Origin: Nitrospirota bacterium
GTDB lineage: Bacteria; Nitrospirota; UBA9217
Length of the DNA: 23,015 nucleotides
Direction: 5' to 3'
Assembly: GCA_027456925.1 (NCBI GenBank)
Contig: DAIDTZ010000182.1
Location: 1-23,015, forward strand
Both the position numbers and the translations under genes were made by a program. The notes beneath the pieces are model-generated. The model ran no database searches and had not been told where the DNA came from. It saw only the letters and a program-made list of their open reading frames with translations. Below, one piece after another: positions 6,997 to 16,937 of the stretch (its first letter is position 1; the number at the start of each line of letters is the position of its first letter).

Positions 6997-8202
6997 ATGA
7001 GGATTCTGGATACAAAAAATTTTTCCGTGCCTGGTTACAAGGCATGGGGCATTCACTGCGGGATCAAGAAAACAGACAAGAAAGACCTTGCGATCATTTA
7101 CTCGGAGCGCGAGGCATCGGTTGCAGGCGTGTTCACGAAAAACCGGGTCAAGGCGGCATGCGTGCAGTTGGACACGGCTCGGGTAAAATCGGGCAAGGGC
7201 CAGGCAATCGTCGCGAACAGCGGCTGCGCCAATGCGTGCACCGGGAAGCGCGGTTTTGCCGATGCCCGGGCAACGGCAGAGCATCTTGCCGGGGAATTCG
7301 GCATCAAGCCGGACACCGTCCTGGTGGCCTCCACCGGCGTTATCGGAGAGTTTCTGCCGATGCCGAAAATTGCGACCGGCATAACGACCGCGTCGGGCCT
7401 GCTGTCCGCGACCGGCTGGGAGCAGGCAGCCGAAGCGATTATGACGACGGACATGTATCCCAAGCTCGCGATTGTCCAGGAGGAGATCGGCGGCAAGACG
7501 ATCACGGTCGGCGGCATGGCCAAGGGATCGGGCATGATTCACCCCGATATGGCGACGATGCTCTGTTTTGTCGTCACCGACGTGGCACTCTCGGCGCCGC
7601 TGCTCAAAAAGGCGCTGCTTGCATCGACGGATCGGTCCTTCAACAATATCACGGTGGACGGCGATACCAGCACGAATGACATGACGCTCTGCATGGCGAA
7701 CGGCGCCGCAGGGAACAAAAAGATCGCCACCGGCAGCAAGGACTTCAAAAAGTTCCAGGCATGCCTCGACACGATAATGCAATCGCTCGCCAAGCAGGTC
7801 GTGCGAGACGGCGAAGGCGCGACGAAATTCGTGGAGATCGAGGTACGGAATGCGAAAAGCCCTGCCGAGGCCAAGCGTGCGGCTATGACCGTGGCCAAAT
7901 CCAGGCTGGTTAAAACCGCGCTCTTCGGCGAAGATGCAAACTGGGGAAGAATCATGGCTGCCCTGGGATATGCCGGTGTAGACCTGGACGAGGGCAGGAC
8001 GGACATTTACATCGGCAAAATCAAGCTTGTCGAGAAAGGGCTGGGCCAGGGCAAGGCGGCGGAGCGCGACGCGACGCTTGGGCTCAAACAGCGGGACGTC
8101 CAGATCATCATTGATTTGCACAAAGGAAAGGGAAACGCTATTGTCTGGACCTGCGATATGTCCTACGAATATGTGAAGATCAACGCCGCGTACCGGAGTT
8201 GA
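6997..8202 (+). CDS. argJ: Glutamate N-acetyltransferase / ornithine acetyltransferase
   Basis: ArgJ moves the acetyl group from N-acetylornithine to glutamate, closing the cyclic arginine pathway; some members also use acetyl-CoA for the first step. The 401-residue proenzyme shows the oxyanion-hole region STGVIGE (about 112-118) and KGSGMIHPDMATML, where self-cleavage between Ala186 and Thr187 should yield alpha and beta chains with Thr187 as nucleophile. The C-terminus (GEDANWGRI.AA.GYAG, then YVKINAAYRS) is typical. I use ATG 6997, with CAGGAGT at good spacing, rather than an earlier in-frame start inside argC. Whether it is mono- or bifunctional cannot be read from the sequence. Confidence 0.95.
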   Translation: MRILDTKNFSVPGYKAWGIHCGIKKTDKKDLAIIYSEREASVAGVFTKNRVKAACVQLDTARVKSGKGQAIVANSGCANACTGKRGFADARATAEHLAGEFGIKPDTVLVASTGVIGEFLPMPKIATGITTASGLLSATGWEQAAEAIMTTDMYPKLAIVQEEIGGKTITVGGMAKGSGMIHPDMATMLCFVVTDVALSAPLLKKALLASTDRSFNNITVDGDTSTNDMTLCMANGAAGNKKIATGSKDFKKFQACLDTIMQSLAKQVVRDGEGATKFVEIEVRNAKSPAEAKRAAMTVAKSRLVKTALFGEDANWGRIMAALGYAGVDLDEGRTDIYIGKIKLVEKGLGQGKAAERDATLGLKQRDVQIIIDLHKGKGNAIVWTCDMSYEYVKINAAYRS

Positions 8203-8279
8203 CGATGAACGGAGAAAGCCAGTCTCTCGCCGCGCAGCTCTTTTTTCAAAACTGTATGAAAAAGTAGCGATAATTTCTC

Positions 8280-8308
8280 TTGACTTTCCTGGGGAGAGTT
8301 GTTAATTT
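8280..8308 (+). promoter_or_regulatory. Candidate sigma70 promoter upstream of rpsU
   Basis: TTGACT (8280-8285) and TAATTT (8303-8308) are separated by 17 bases, about 125 bases before the rpsU start. The implied long leader contains a TTATC-G-GATAA palindrome (8365-8375). Confidence 0.5.
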
Positions 8309-8431
8309 TACTGATTATGCCGCTTCTCCGGGATAGAGAGCGGTTTCACTGTTTTAGAACGATCTTATCGGATAAAAATGTAGAAAAACTGTTATTACAA
8401 CGTGTTACAGCTGGAGGGGGGTGTAGCGATA

Positions 8432-8632
8432 GTGTCGAGTATCAGGTTACGGGAGAATGAGCCTTTTGAGGCAGCACTCCGAAGATTCAAAAAAAGTATT
8501 GAAAAAGAAGGCGTGCTTTCAGAGGTGAAGAAAAGAGAGCATTATGAGAAGCCGAGCGTAAAACGCAAGAAGAAGGCATTAGCTGCCCGCAAAAAAGCCG
8601 CCAAAACCGCACGTATATTCAGGCAGAGTTAA
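8432..8632 (+). CDS. rpsU: 30S ribosomal protein S21
   Basis: S21 is a small basic 30S protein near the anti-Shine-Dalgarno region, needed for efficient initiation in many bacteria. The 66-residue product shows the family core RENEPFEAALRRFKKS.EK.GVLSEV..REHYEKPS followed by a Lys/Arg/Ala-rich tail. I choose the GTG at 8432, because GGAGGGGGG lies 10 bases upstream and because S21 proteins start only a few residues before RENEPF. It begins the classic S21-primase-sigma block, here with yqeY and mutS2 inserted before dnaG. Confidence 0.93.
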   Translation: MSSIRLRENEPFEAALRRFKKSIEKEGVLSEVKKREHYEKPSVKRKKKALAARKKAAKTARIFRQS

Positions 8633-8715
8633 AGAGCCGCGTGGCGTCTGCGTCCTTTTCGGCTATCACGCGTCGCGAACTGTTTTTTGCGTGTACACTT
8701 TAAAGAGAGGGCGGA

Positions 8716-9159
8716 ATGGAACTACGATCGAGAATCGAAGCTGATACGATAGCTGCCCTCAAGAGCGGCGCGAAAGACAAGGTTTCGACGTTACGCATGC
8801 TGAGCGCCGCCATGAAGAATAAGCAGATCGACAAGCGGCGGCCGCTCACCGAAGAAGAGGTGGTTGAGACGGTCCGGTCGCTCATTAAGCAGCGAAAAGA
8901 TTCCGTCGAGCAATTTGCCAAAGGCAACAGGCAGGATTTGGTTGACAAAGAGACCGCCGAGATTGCGGTGCTGGAAGTCTACCTGCCCCTGCAGCTGACG
9001 CGGGAAGAGCTTGAAGCCATGGTTCGGGATGTCATTGCCCAGGCCGGAGCGCAGGGCGCAAAGGACATGGGCAAGGTCATGAAAGCGCTCATTCCCCTCG
9101 TGGGCGGGCGCGCGGACGGCAAACTGTTAAGCGAGCTGGTAAAAAATGCCCTGGGATAA
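8716..9159 (+). CDS. yqeY: YqeY / GatB-like domain protein
   Basis: This 147-residue protein belongs to the YqeY family, which shares a helical domain with the tail of the GatB subunit of tRNA-dependent amidotransferase. The domain binds tRNA in GatB; the role of free YqeY is not settled. Family features are KDKVSTLRMLSAAMKN near the N-terminus, LIKQRKDS.EQF in the middle, the YLP.QLTREELEAMV segment and the C-terminal MGKVMKALIP...ADGKLLSELVK. An AGAGGGCGG site supports the ATG. It lies directly after rpsU, a common neighbour, and ends before a strong terminator. Confidence 0.92.
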   Translation: MELRSRIEADTIAALKSGAKDKVSTLRMLSAAMKNKQIDKRRPLTEEEVVETVRSLIKQRKDSVEQFAKGNRQDLVDKETAEIAVLEVYLPLQLTREELEAMVRDVIAQAGAQGAKDMGKVMKALIPLVGGRADGKLLSELVKNALG

Positions 9160-9207
9160 TGATTTCATTCGAGCAAAAGACATGCCATTTATTCATGAAG
9201 ACGGACA

Positions 9208-9245
9208 CAGGGGGCCATCAAGACCGAGGCCCCCTGATTTTTTTT
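9208..9245 (+). terminator. Strong intrinsic terminator after yqeY
   Basis: A perfect 9-bp stem (CAGGGGGCC / GGCCCCCTG) with an 11-base loop is followed by A and eight T residues. It separates rpsU-yqeY from mutS2-dnaG. Confidence 0.9.
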
Positions 9246-9259
9246 AAGAGTTTCTTTTT

Positions 9260-9329
9260 TGAAGCTGTACGATCATGCTCATCTGTTTCAACAACCAACC
9301 CCTGCATCAGAAGAGCAGCTTCAGATGAG
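9260..9329 (+). promoter_or_regulatory. Interleaved inverted repeats upstream of mutS2
   Basis: Two perfect 8-base inverted repeats are interlaced in A-B-A'-B' order: TGAAGCTG (9260-9267) pairs with CAGCTTCA (9316-9323), and CTCATCTG (9278-9285) pairs with CAGATGAG (9322-9329). The 3' arms overlap by two bases, so the RNA could form either an H-type pseudoknot or two mutually exclusive hairpins, 58 bases before the mutS2 ATG. Function is inferred. Confidence 0.4.
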
Positions 9330-9387
9330 TGCGCGCTCCGGACGGCTCGAAGGGGCACGGTGAACGCGCTTGCCTGCGGTGCGGTCC

Positions 9388-11751
9388 ATGAATGAACATA
9401 CTCTGCGGGTCCTCGAATATGACAAGATACTCGGCATTGTTGGCGGTTATACTTCTTCGGAAGCCGGGAGGAGGACCGTCAGCGCGATGCTGCCCGCAGC
9501 GGAGCTTTCCCAGGCTGTTGTCCGCCTGAGAGAAACGAGTGAGTTCCTTGGGATCCTTCAGCAAGGCGAGAGCCCTCCCCTGAACGGGGTCCTCGATGTC
9601 GCGCAGGCGGTTGCAAAACTCGGCGCAGCGGGCATCATGCTTACTCCTGCTGAGCTTCTCAATACGGCGATGACGCTGTCCGTCGGCAGACGAGTCAAGC
9701 AGTTTTTTTTGCGGCAGGACGGCGGGCGCGCAGCGCCGCTCCTGAACGCGAAAGCAGACGTCATCCAGCCGCTCAAGCATATCGAAGACGCCGTGTTTTC
9801 CGCGATCGATGAGCGGTCGGAAGTGAAGGATTCCGCAAGCCCGGACCTTCGCAAGATCCGAAAACAGCTGGCGCGGACGCGGGACGAGGTCCTGGGCCGC
9901 ATGTCCAAGATCCTTCAGGACAGCGGTTTTCAGAAGGTCATCCAGGAGCCGGTGATCACCATCCGCGATGACCGGTATGTGCTGCCGCTCAAGCCCGGCT
10001 TCCGTCAAAGCATCAAGGGTGTGGTGCACGGCCAGTCAGGCTCGCGGGCGACGCTCTTCGTGGAACCCTTGGACGTCCTGGAGCAGAACAACCGCCTCGC
10101 CGAACTCCGTATGGAGGAGCGCGAGGAAGTTGAGCGCATCCTGCGGGAGCTGACAAGCCTTCTGTCGAAAGATGCCGCAGCAATCGAGGCGACGATCGCT
10201 GCCCTCGCGGAGATCGACGCCGTATATGCGCGGGCGCGGTTCGGCATGGACTTTAACGGCTCCATCCCGGCGTTGATTGCGGAGCGAAGCATCGAGCTTC
10301 GGAATGCCCGGCACCCGCTCCTCGTCTGGAAACAAAAAACCACGGGCAGCGGTGTTGTTGAACCAAATAATTTCAGACTGAGTGGCGAGGAGCGGGCGCT
10401 CATCATCAGCGGCCCGAACGCAGGCGGCAAGACGGTGATCCTGAAGACCGTGGGGCTCTTAAGCCTCATGGCGCAGACGGGGCTTCCGGTGACCGCTGAC
10501 GAAGGGAGCGAGCTCCCCTGCTTCGGTTCAGTGTTCGCGGATATCGGCGATGAACAAAGCATAGAGCAGGATCTCAGCACCTTCTCCTCCCATGTGAGCC
10601 AGGTTGCCGGGATCCTCCGGAATGCGGACAAAGGCTCCCTGGTCCTGCTGGACGAACTGGGATCGGGCACGGAGCCGGGCGAAGGCGCGGGCCTCGGCGC
10701 AGCGGTGCTCGAATCCCTGATCGAGCGTAACTGCGTCACTGTGGCCACGACGCACTACAACGCGCTCAAGCTGTTCGGGTCCCAGACGAGCGGGGCGGTG
10801 AATGCCGCCATGGAATTCGACCCGCAGACGCTCAAGCCGACGTACCGTATTATTCCGGGCCGGCCCGGCAGAAGTTACGGGCTGGACATGGCAGCGAGGC
10901 TCGGCGTCCCTGACGAAGTGATCGGCCGGGCGCGCCTGCGGATCGGCGAAGCCGACACCCGGCTCGAGAACCTGCTCAAGGACGTGGAAGAGAGATCCCG
11001 CCTGCTTGCTTCGGAGCAACGGGCGCTTGAACAGGATCGTTCGGCGGCAGCTATGGACCGGAACGAAACAGCGTCCCTGCTCGCCGCTGCGCGGGCAGAA
11101 GCGCGGACCCTGCGGACGCAAGCGCAGGCGGAATCCCGGGAAGTGCTGTCCGCGCTCAGGCAAAAGCTGCGTGATCTTTCCCGGACCGCGCGGACCGAGC
11201 AGGCGGAAGCGAAACAAGCGGGTGCGGAGATCGAGGCGCTTGCGAGAAAGCTCGAACCGGAGGTTCTGCAGCCTGCAGTTCCCCAAGCTGGCCTTGCGCT
11301 TCAGGCTGGCGACACGGTGCGGATAACGAGGCTGAACAAGATCGGCACCGTGCTTACGGCGCACCGCTCCATGGTCGAACTTGAGGTTGCCGGGAAAACG
11401 ATCAAACTTGCAGCTGCCGACGTGGTTCCTGCAGGGCCCGTTTCGCGGCAGCGGACGACGATTTCCCAGCCCGGGTGGGGCACTGCTCTCTCCGAGGAAG
11501 AAGGCGCGTCGGACCGGCTGAACATCCTCGGTCTTCGCGTGGAAGCGGGGTTGGCTGAGGTTGACCGGTTCATCGACCGGGCGGGCATGAGCAATCTCCC
11601 GACCGTGACCGTGATCCACGGGCTCGGGACGGGCGCGCTTAAGACTGCTGTGACGAACTTTCTTAAAAACCATCCGCTTGTCGCGTCCATTCGTCCCGGC
11701 GAACCGTCCGAGGGCGGCGCAGGGGTGACGGTAGCGGAGCTGAGGAAATAA
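9388..11751 (+). CDS. mutS2: MutS2 family ATPase with C-terminal Smr domain
   Basis: MutS2 is a MutS-like ATPase without the mismatch-recognition domain, linked to suppression of recombination or to rescue of collided ribosomes in different bacteria. The 787-residue protein (B. subtilis about 785) has core/lever helices (about 1-330), Walker A GPNAGGKT (342-349), Walker B LLDELGSG (420-427) followed by TEPGEGA, the ATTHYNALK switch, a long coiled-coil clamp (about 510-630), a KOW-like segment and a C-terminal Smr domain (from about 711). In Smr the usual LDLRG and HGKGTG motifs read LNILG and HGLGTG. I use ATG 9388, matching the family start; TTG 9370 and GTG 9379 are in-frame alternatives and no site has a good Shine-Dalgarno. 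dnaG follows after one base. Confidence 0.95.
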   Translation: MNEHTLRVLEYDKILGIVGGYTSSEAGRRTVSAMLPAAELSQAVVRLRETSEFLGILQQGESPPLNGVLDVAQAVAKLGAAGIMLTPAELLNTAMTLSVGRRVKQFFLRQDGGRAAPLLNAKADVIQPLKHIEDAVFSAIDERSEVKDSASPDLRKIRKQLARTRDEVLGRMSKILQDSGFQKVIQEPVITIRDDRYVLPLKPGFRQSIKGVVHGQSGSRATLFVEPLDVLEQNNRLAELRMEEREEVERILRELTSLLSKDAAAIEATIAALAEIDAVYARARFGMDFNGSIPALIAERSIELRNARHPLLVWKQKTTGSGVVEPNNFRLSGEERALIISGPNAGGKTVILKTVGLLSLMAQTGLPVTADEGSELPCFGSVFADIGDEQSIEQDLSTFSSHVSQVAGILRNADKGSLVLLDELGSGTEPGEGAGLGAAVLESLIERNCVTVATTHYNALKLFGSQTSGAVNAAMEFDPQTLKPTYRIIPGRPGRSYGLDMAARLGVPDEVIGRARLRIGEADTRLENLLKDVEERSRLLASEQRALEQDRSAAAMDRNETASLLAAARAEARTLRTQAQAESREVLSALRQKLRDLSRTARTEQAEAKQAGAEIEALARKLEPEVLQPAVPQAGLALQAGDTVRITRLNKIGTVLTAHRSMVELEVAGKTIKLAAADVVPAGPVSRQRTTISQPGWGTALSEEEGASDRLNILGLRVEAGLAEVDRFIDRAGMSNLPTVTVIHGLGTGALKTAVTNFLKNHPLVASIRPGEPSEGGAGVTVAELRK

Positions 11752-11752
11752 C

Positions 11753-13528
11753 ATGTTTTCCGATGATATCATAAGCCGCGTCAGGGACAGCGTCGATATC
11801 GTTGATTTCATCTCCGGGTATGTGGCCCTCAAAAAGACGGGCAAGAACCACACCGGGCTCTGCCCGTTTCACGCCGAGAAAACTCCGTCGTTCTCCGTGA
11901 ACCCGGATAAGCAGATCTTTCATTGTTTCGGGTGCGGGGCCGGCGGCGACGTATTCAAGTTTGTTGAGCTGCAGGAGGGGCTGAATTTCCCCGAGGCAGT
12001 GAGGAAGTTTGCGGAGCGTTCCGGCATAGCGCTGCCTGCGGACAGCAGGTCGCGGGGAGAGGATAAAAAGAATGTCGAGGAGCGCATGGCGCTCCTAAAG
12101 GCCGTGGCCGAGGCGGCGGCCTACTATCAGAAAGAACTCGAAGGGCCCGCGGGAAGTACCGCCCGGGCGTACCTGGCCAAGCGCGGCGTAAGCGACGTCA
12201 CCATAAAAAGCTTCCGCCTTGGCTATTCCCGGCCCGAGTGGGACGGCCTGCTCAAACATTTAAAGCAGAAGGGCTACACGCCGGCCCAGCTGGAAAAGGC
12301 CGGGCTCGTGGTCAAGCGAAGCGAGGGCGAGGGCCACTACGACCGGTTCCGGGGCAGGATCATGTTCCCGATCGTGGATATTGCCGGCAACATCATCGCT
12401 TTCGGCGGCAGGGTGATGGACGACTCGCTGCCGAAGTATCTGAATTCGTCGGAGACGCCGCTGTACAGCAAGAGCAACACGCTCTACTGTCTGGACGCGG
12501 CCAAGGACGCGGGACGCAAGCAGGGATATTTCATCATCGTCGAGGGGTACCTCGATGCGCTCGCCTGCCACCAGTACGGCGTGCGCAATGCGGTCGCGAC
12601 GCTCGGCACGGCGCTGACCGAAGGGCACTTGAGGCTCATGCGGCGGTTTGCCGACAAGCTCGTCCTGATCTTCGACCCCGATCCCGCGGGCGTGAAAGCC
12701 TCGCTCCGGGGATTCGACCTCTTTGTAGCGAGCGGGATGAAGGTAAACGTGGTCTCACTTCCGGACAACGACGATCCGGACACGTTCCTGCAGAAGCACG
12801 GTCAGGAAGCCTTTGCAGCGCGCTTGCGCCAATCGATGAAGTTCATGGACTTTGTGCTGGCCCAGGTGGTGCCCGAGGGCCATGCGGCTTCCATCGATGA
12901 AAAGGTGGAGAAGGCGCAGGAGATGCTCGGGTTCATCGCCAGGCTTTCGAGCGGGATCGAGCGGGACTACTACCTGAAAAGAACGGCCGAGGCCCTGGAC
13001 CTCGACGAAACCGTGCTGAGGCAGGAAATGCCGAAGCAGGCAAAACACCCGGGACCGGCGGCCGGGGCAACGACACAGGCCCCGTCTCGCGGCCATCGAC
13101 CCCGGGCCGAGGAGATCCTGGTCCACCTCATGCTCAAGGATGAAACGATTGCGCGGAACCTGCAGTCGCAGATCAAGCCCCAGGATTTTACCGACCCGTT
13201 GTTCCGGCGCATGGTCCAGCGGATCTTCGATGTGCTGGCCGCGACCGGCTCGCTGGATTCCCGGGCGCTGATGCAGGACGGGGACGAGGAGCTGAACGGG
13301 CTGCTGTCCCACTACGCAGTGCTCGAGATGGAGTACGACGATCCCGAGAAGCACTGCCAGGACTGCGTAGAGATAATCAAGCAGCAGGACCCGGAGAAGC
13401 AGATGAAGCTATTAAGTAAAGCACTCGAGGAGGCCAGAGTGCGAGGCGACCGGGCGGAGTTTATCCGTCTGGCTAAGGAGCATCAAGAACTGAGCAGGCG
13501 GCCGGGGCGCCGCATTCCGGGTCGGTAA
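11753..13528 (+). CDS. dnaG: DNA primase
   Basis: DnaG makes RNA primers at the replication fork. The 591-residue protein carries the N-terminal zinc-binding domain (C37, H40, C58, C61), the RNA-polymerase-like core and a TOPRIM domain with E264 and D268 in EGYLD and D308/D310 in DPD, matching the E. coli metal-binding positions within one residue. After a linker (about 425-455) comes the helicase-binding C-terminal domain. The ATG begins one base after the mutS2 stop, with its Shine-Dalgarno (GAGGAAA) inside mutS2, so translation is coupled. rpoD follows 94 bases later, the classical primase-sigma order. Confidence 0.97.
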   Translation: MFSDDIISRVRDSVDIVDFISGYVALKKTGKNHTGLCPFHAEKTPSFSVNPDKQIFHCFGCGAGGDVFKFVELQEGLNFPEAVRKFAERSGIALPADSRSRGEDKKNVEERMALLKAVAEAAAYYQKELEGPAGSTARAYLAKRGVSDVTIKSFRLGYSRPEWDGLLKHLKQKGYTPAQLEKAGLVVKRSEGEGHYDRFRGRIMFPIVDIAGNIIAFGGRVMDDSLPKYLNSSETPLYSKSNTLYCLDAAKDAGRKQGYFIIVEGYLDALACHQYGVRNAVATLGTALTEGHLRLMRRFADKLVLIFDPDPAGVKASLRGFDLFVASGMKVNVVSLPDNDDPDTFLQKHGQEAFAARLRQSMKFMDFVLAQVVPEGHAASIDEKVEKAQEMLGFIARLSSGIERDYYLKRTAEALDLDETVLRQEMPKQAKHPGPAAGATTQAPSRGHRPRAEEILVHLMLKDETIARNLQSQIKPQDFTDPLFRRMVQRIFDVLAATGSLDSRALMQDGDEELNGLLSHYAVLEMEYDDPEKHCQDCVEIIKQQDPEKQMKLLSKALEEARVRGDRAEFIRLAKEHQELSRRPGRRIPGR

Positions 13529-13622
13529 AAACAGATTAAGACAAGACGCAGGGCAGCAAGCGTTCGAGGGTTTAAAATCGTGATGGCGTGGAACGCCGCT
13601 CACACAAAAGGAGCACCAGAGT

Positions 13623-15425
<1,803 letters not shown>

Positions 15426-15505
15426 ACGGCGCCGGGCACGGCGGACAACCTTGACTTTTGCCCCTGCTTATGTCAAGATGTCCGCCGGTCTTGCGTGAAC
15501 ATTCA

Positions 15506-15581
15506 GGGCCCATAGCTCAGTTGGTAGAGCTACCGGCTCATAACCGGTTGGTCCCAGGTTCGAGTCCTGGTGGGCCCACCA
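15506..15581 (+). tRNA. tRNA with CAU anticodon (elongator Met or Ile2)
   Basis: A 76-base cloverleaf with encoded CCA: acceptor arms GGGCCCA / TGGGCCC, D arm GCTC/GAGC, anticodon stem ACCGG/CCGGT around CTCATAA (anticodon CAT at 15539-15541), variable TGGTC, and T arm CCAGG/CCTGG with TTCGAGT. It lacks the C1-A72 mismatch and three G-C anticodon pairs of initiator tRNA, so it is either elongator tRNA-Met or the tRNA-Ile whose C34 is made lysidine by TilS; sequence alone does not settle which. It lies 80 bases after rpoD on the same strand. Confidence 0.95.
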
Positions 15582-15681
15582 TTCCCTGAGAAGAGAACAG
15601 ACCGAGATGTGCGATTGTGCAAAATATCCTGTACAGTATATGGGAATTGCCGGAGGCAAACGCGGCAAGTCTTAAGTTAAC

Positions 15682-15705
15682 AGAATGCGCCGACAGGCGC
15701 ATTCT
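15682..15705 (+). promoter_or_regulatory. Perfect hairpin just before the zinc-ribbon gene
   Basis: AGAATGCGCC (15682-15691) and GGCGCATTCT (15696-15705) form a perfect 10-bp stem with a GACA tetraloop. It ends 5 bases before the TGGAGG ribosome binding site of the next gene and is not followed by a T tract, so it looks more like a leader or processing element than a terminator. Confidence 0.5.
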
Positions 15706-15720
15706 TACTTTGGAGGCCTG

Positions 15721-16449
15721 ATGGACCAACAGCTCAACCTGCTTATTCAGCTTCAAGAAATCGACGCGAAGCTCCGCGCCCTCGCTGCACAGAAAAAACG
15801 CCTGCCCGAGTTCCTTGCCGGCCTGGAACGAAGACGCGAGGCGAGCAAAACAGACCTCGACAAGGTGAAAGAAGCGCTCCAAACGGCGCAGAAGAACAAG
15901 CGGGACCGCGACCAGGACCTGGAGGCCGGGGCCCAGAAGGTCGAAAAGCTCAAGGCGCGTTCCGCGGAGATCAAGAACAACAAGGAATACCTGGCCCTGC
16001 TCAAGGAGATCGAGGCGGGGGAGCAGGAGAACAAGGCCACCGAGGACAGCATCCTTGGTCTGATGGAAAAGATCGACGCAGCGGCCCAGGGAATCATCGC
16101 GGCGGAACAGCGCTCCCGCGACGAAGAGGCGGCGCTGCAGGCCGAGCAGAAGCAGCTGGAGGCCGAATTTGCGAAGTTCGATGAAGAGATGGGCGGCATG
16201 GAGCAGGCGCGGAAGGAAATCGTCGGGAAGGTCCAGCCGGCGGTGCTCACCCAGTATCAGAAGCTGCTTGTAAGCAAGGCCGGCGGCGTTGCCATTGCCG
16301 AGGCGCGCGGAGAAGCCTGCTCCGGGTGTTACATGAGCATCCCGCCCCAGGTGTTCGGGAACGTAAAAAAGAACGAAAAGATCATCACCTGCCCCCACTG
16401 CGGCCGCATTCTGTTTTACAAGGAAGTGATCGCGCCAAAGAATGGTTAA
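15721..16449 (+). CDS. C4-type zinc-ribbon coiled-coil protein (DUF164/CT398-like family)
   Basis: The 242-residue product is a long antiparallel coiled coil (about 10-190) ending in a zinc ribbon with Cys200, Cys203, Cys224 and Cys227 (C-x2-C ... CPHCGRILFY). The KNNKEYLALLKEIE segment (86-99) is the family signature. Members are widespread and often beside RNase H or rnpB genes; a nucleic-acid-binding or scaffolding role has been proposed but is not settled. I start at ATG 15721 because TGGAGG sits 4-5 bases upstream; an earlier in-frame ATG at 15685 would lie inside the hairpin. Its stop overlaps the first possible start of the RNase H gene. Confidence 0.9.
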   Translation: MDQQLNLLIQLQEIDAKLRALAAQKKRLPEFLAGLERRREASKTDLDKVKEALQTAQKNKRDRDQDLEAGAQKVEKLKARSAEIKNNKEYLALLKEIEAGEQENKATEDSILGLMEKIDAAAQGIIAAEQRSRDEEAALQAEQKQLEAEFAKFDEEMGGMEQARKEIVGKVQPAVLTQYQKLLVSKAGGVAIAEARGEACSGCYMSIPPQVFGNVKKNEKIITCPHCGRILFYKEVIAPKNG

Positions 16450-16483
16450 CACAACAGCAGGAATGAGCACGGAAGGCAGGGGA

Positions 16484-16897
16484 ATGGAACTTACTATTTT
16501 TACCGATGGCGCGTCGCGGAACAATCCCGGGGAAGCAGGCGCCGGCATTTTTGTGCTTCAAGACGGCAAGCCCGCAGAGAAGATCTCGCGCTATCTCGGC
16601 ACGACGACGAACAACATAGCTGAATACCAGGCCGCGATCATCGGGCTGGAGCACGCCGTGAAACAGGGTGCTGCAAGCGTCAAGCTGAATGCCGATTCCG
16701 AGCTTATGGTAAAACAGCTGAACGGGCAGTACAAGGTGAAGAATGAAGGACTCCGGCCGCTCTACCTGAAGGTCAAGGAACTGATTGCCAAGATCGGGCG
16801 CGTAGAGGTAAAATACATACCTCGGGAGCAGAACAAGGAAGCCGATGCCCTGGCGAATAAGGCGATTGATGAAAAGATAGCAGCAAGCAGCATGTAG
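16484..16897 (+). CDS. Ribonuclease HI-fold protein
   Basis: RNase HI cuts the RNA strand of RNA-DNA hybrids, clearing R-loops and primers. From MELTIFTDGAS the protein is 137 residues and has the four acidic active-site residues at expected places: D8 (TDGASRNNPG), E47 (NNIAEYQA), D71 (NADSELMVKQL) and D121 (NKEADALAN). It resembles the short, basic-handle-free RNase HI/YpdQ-type forms rather than E. coli RnhA. In-frame ATGs at 16442 and 16463 would add 14 or 7 residues; 16442 overlaps the upstream stop, so coupling to it is possible. GGAAGG and AGGGG stretches lie before 16484. Confidence 0.9.
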   Translation: MELTIFTDGASRNNPGEAGAGIFVLQDGKPAEKISRYLGTTTNNIAEYQAAIIGLEHAVKQGAASVKLNADSELMVKQLNGQYKVKNEGLRPLYLKVKELIAKIGRVEVKYIPREQNKEADALANKAIDEKIAASSM

Positions 16898-16937
16898 CAA
16901 GGGGGCTACTGGACACTTTTTCACGTTCTTTCACAAT

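Noticed and set aside
8205..8267. 20-residue ORF coupled to the argJ stop with GGAG upstream
   Set aside because: Too short and without a recognisable motif; likely chance, though a leader peptide cannot be excluded.
15468..15668. Minus-strand ORFs crossing the tRNA, with DSNLGP and GPPGLEPGTNRL-like peptides (this one and the longer 15538-16548)
   Set aside because: These peptides are the well-known result of translating the antisense strand of a tRNA gene; the tRNA and the plus-strand zinc-ribbon gene explain the DNA.
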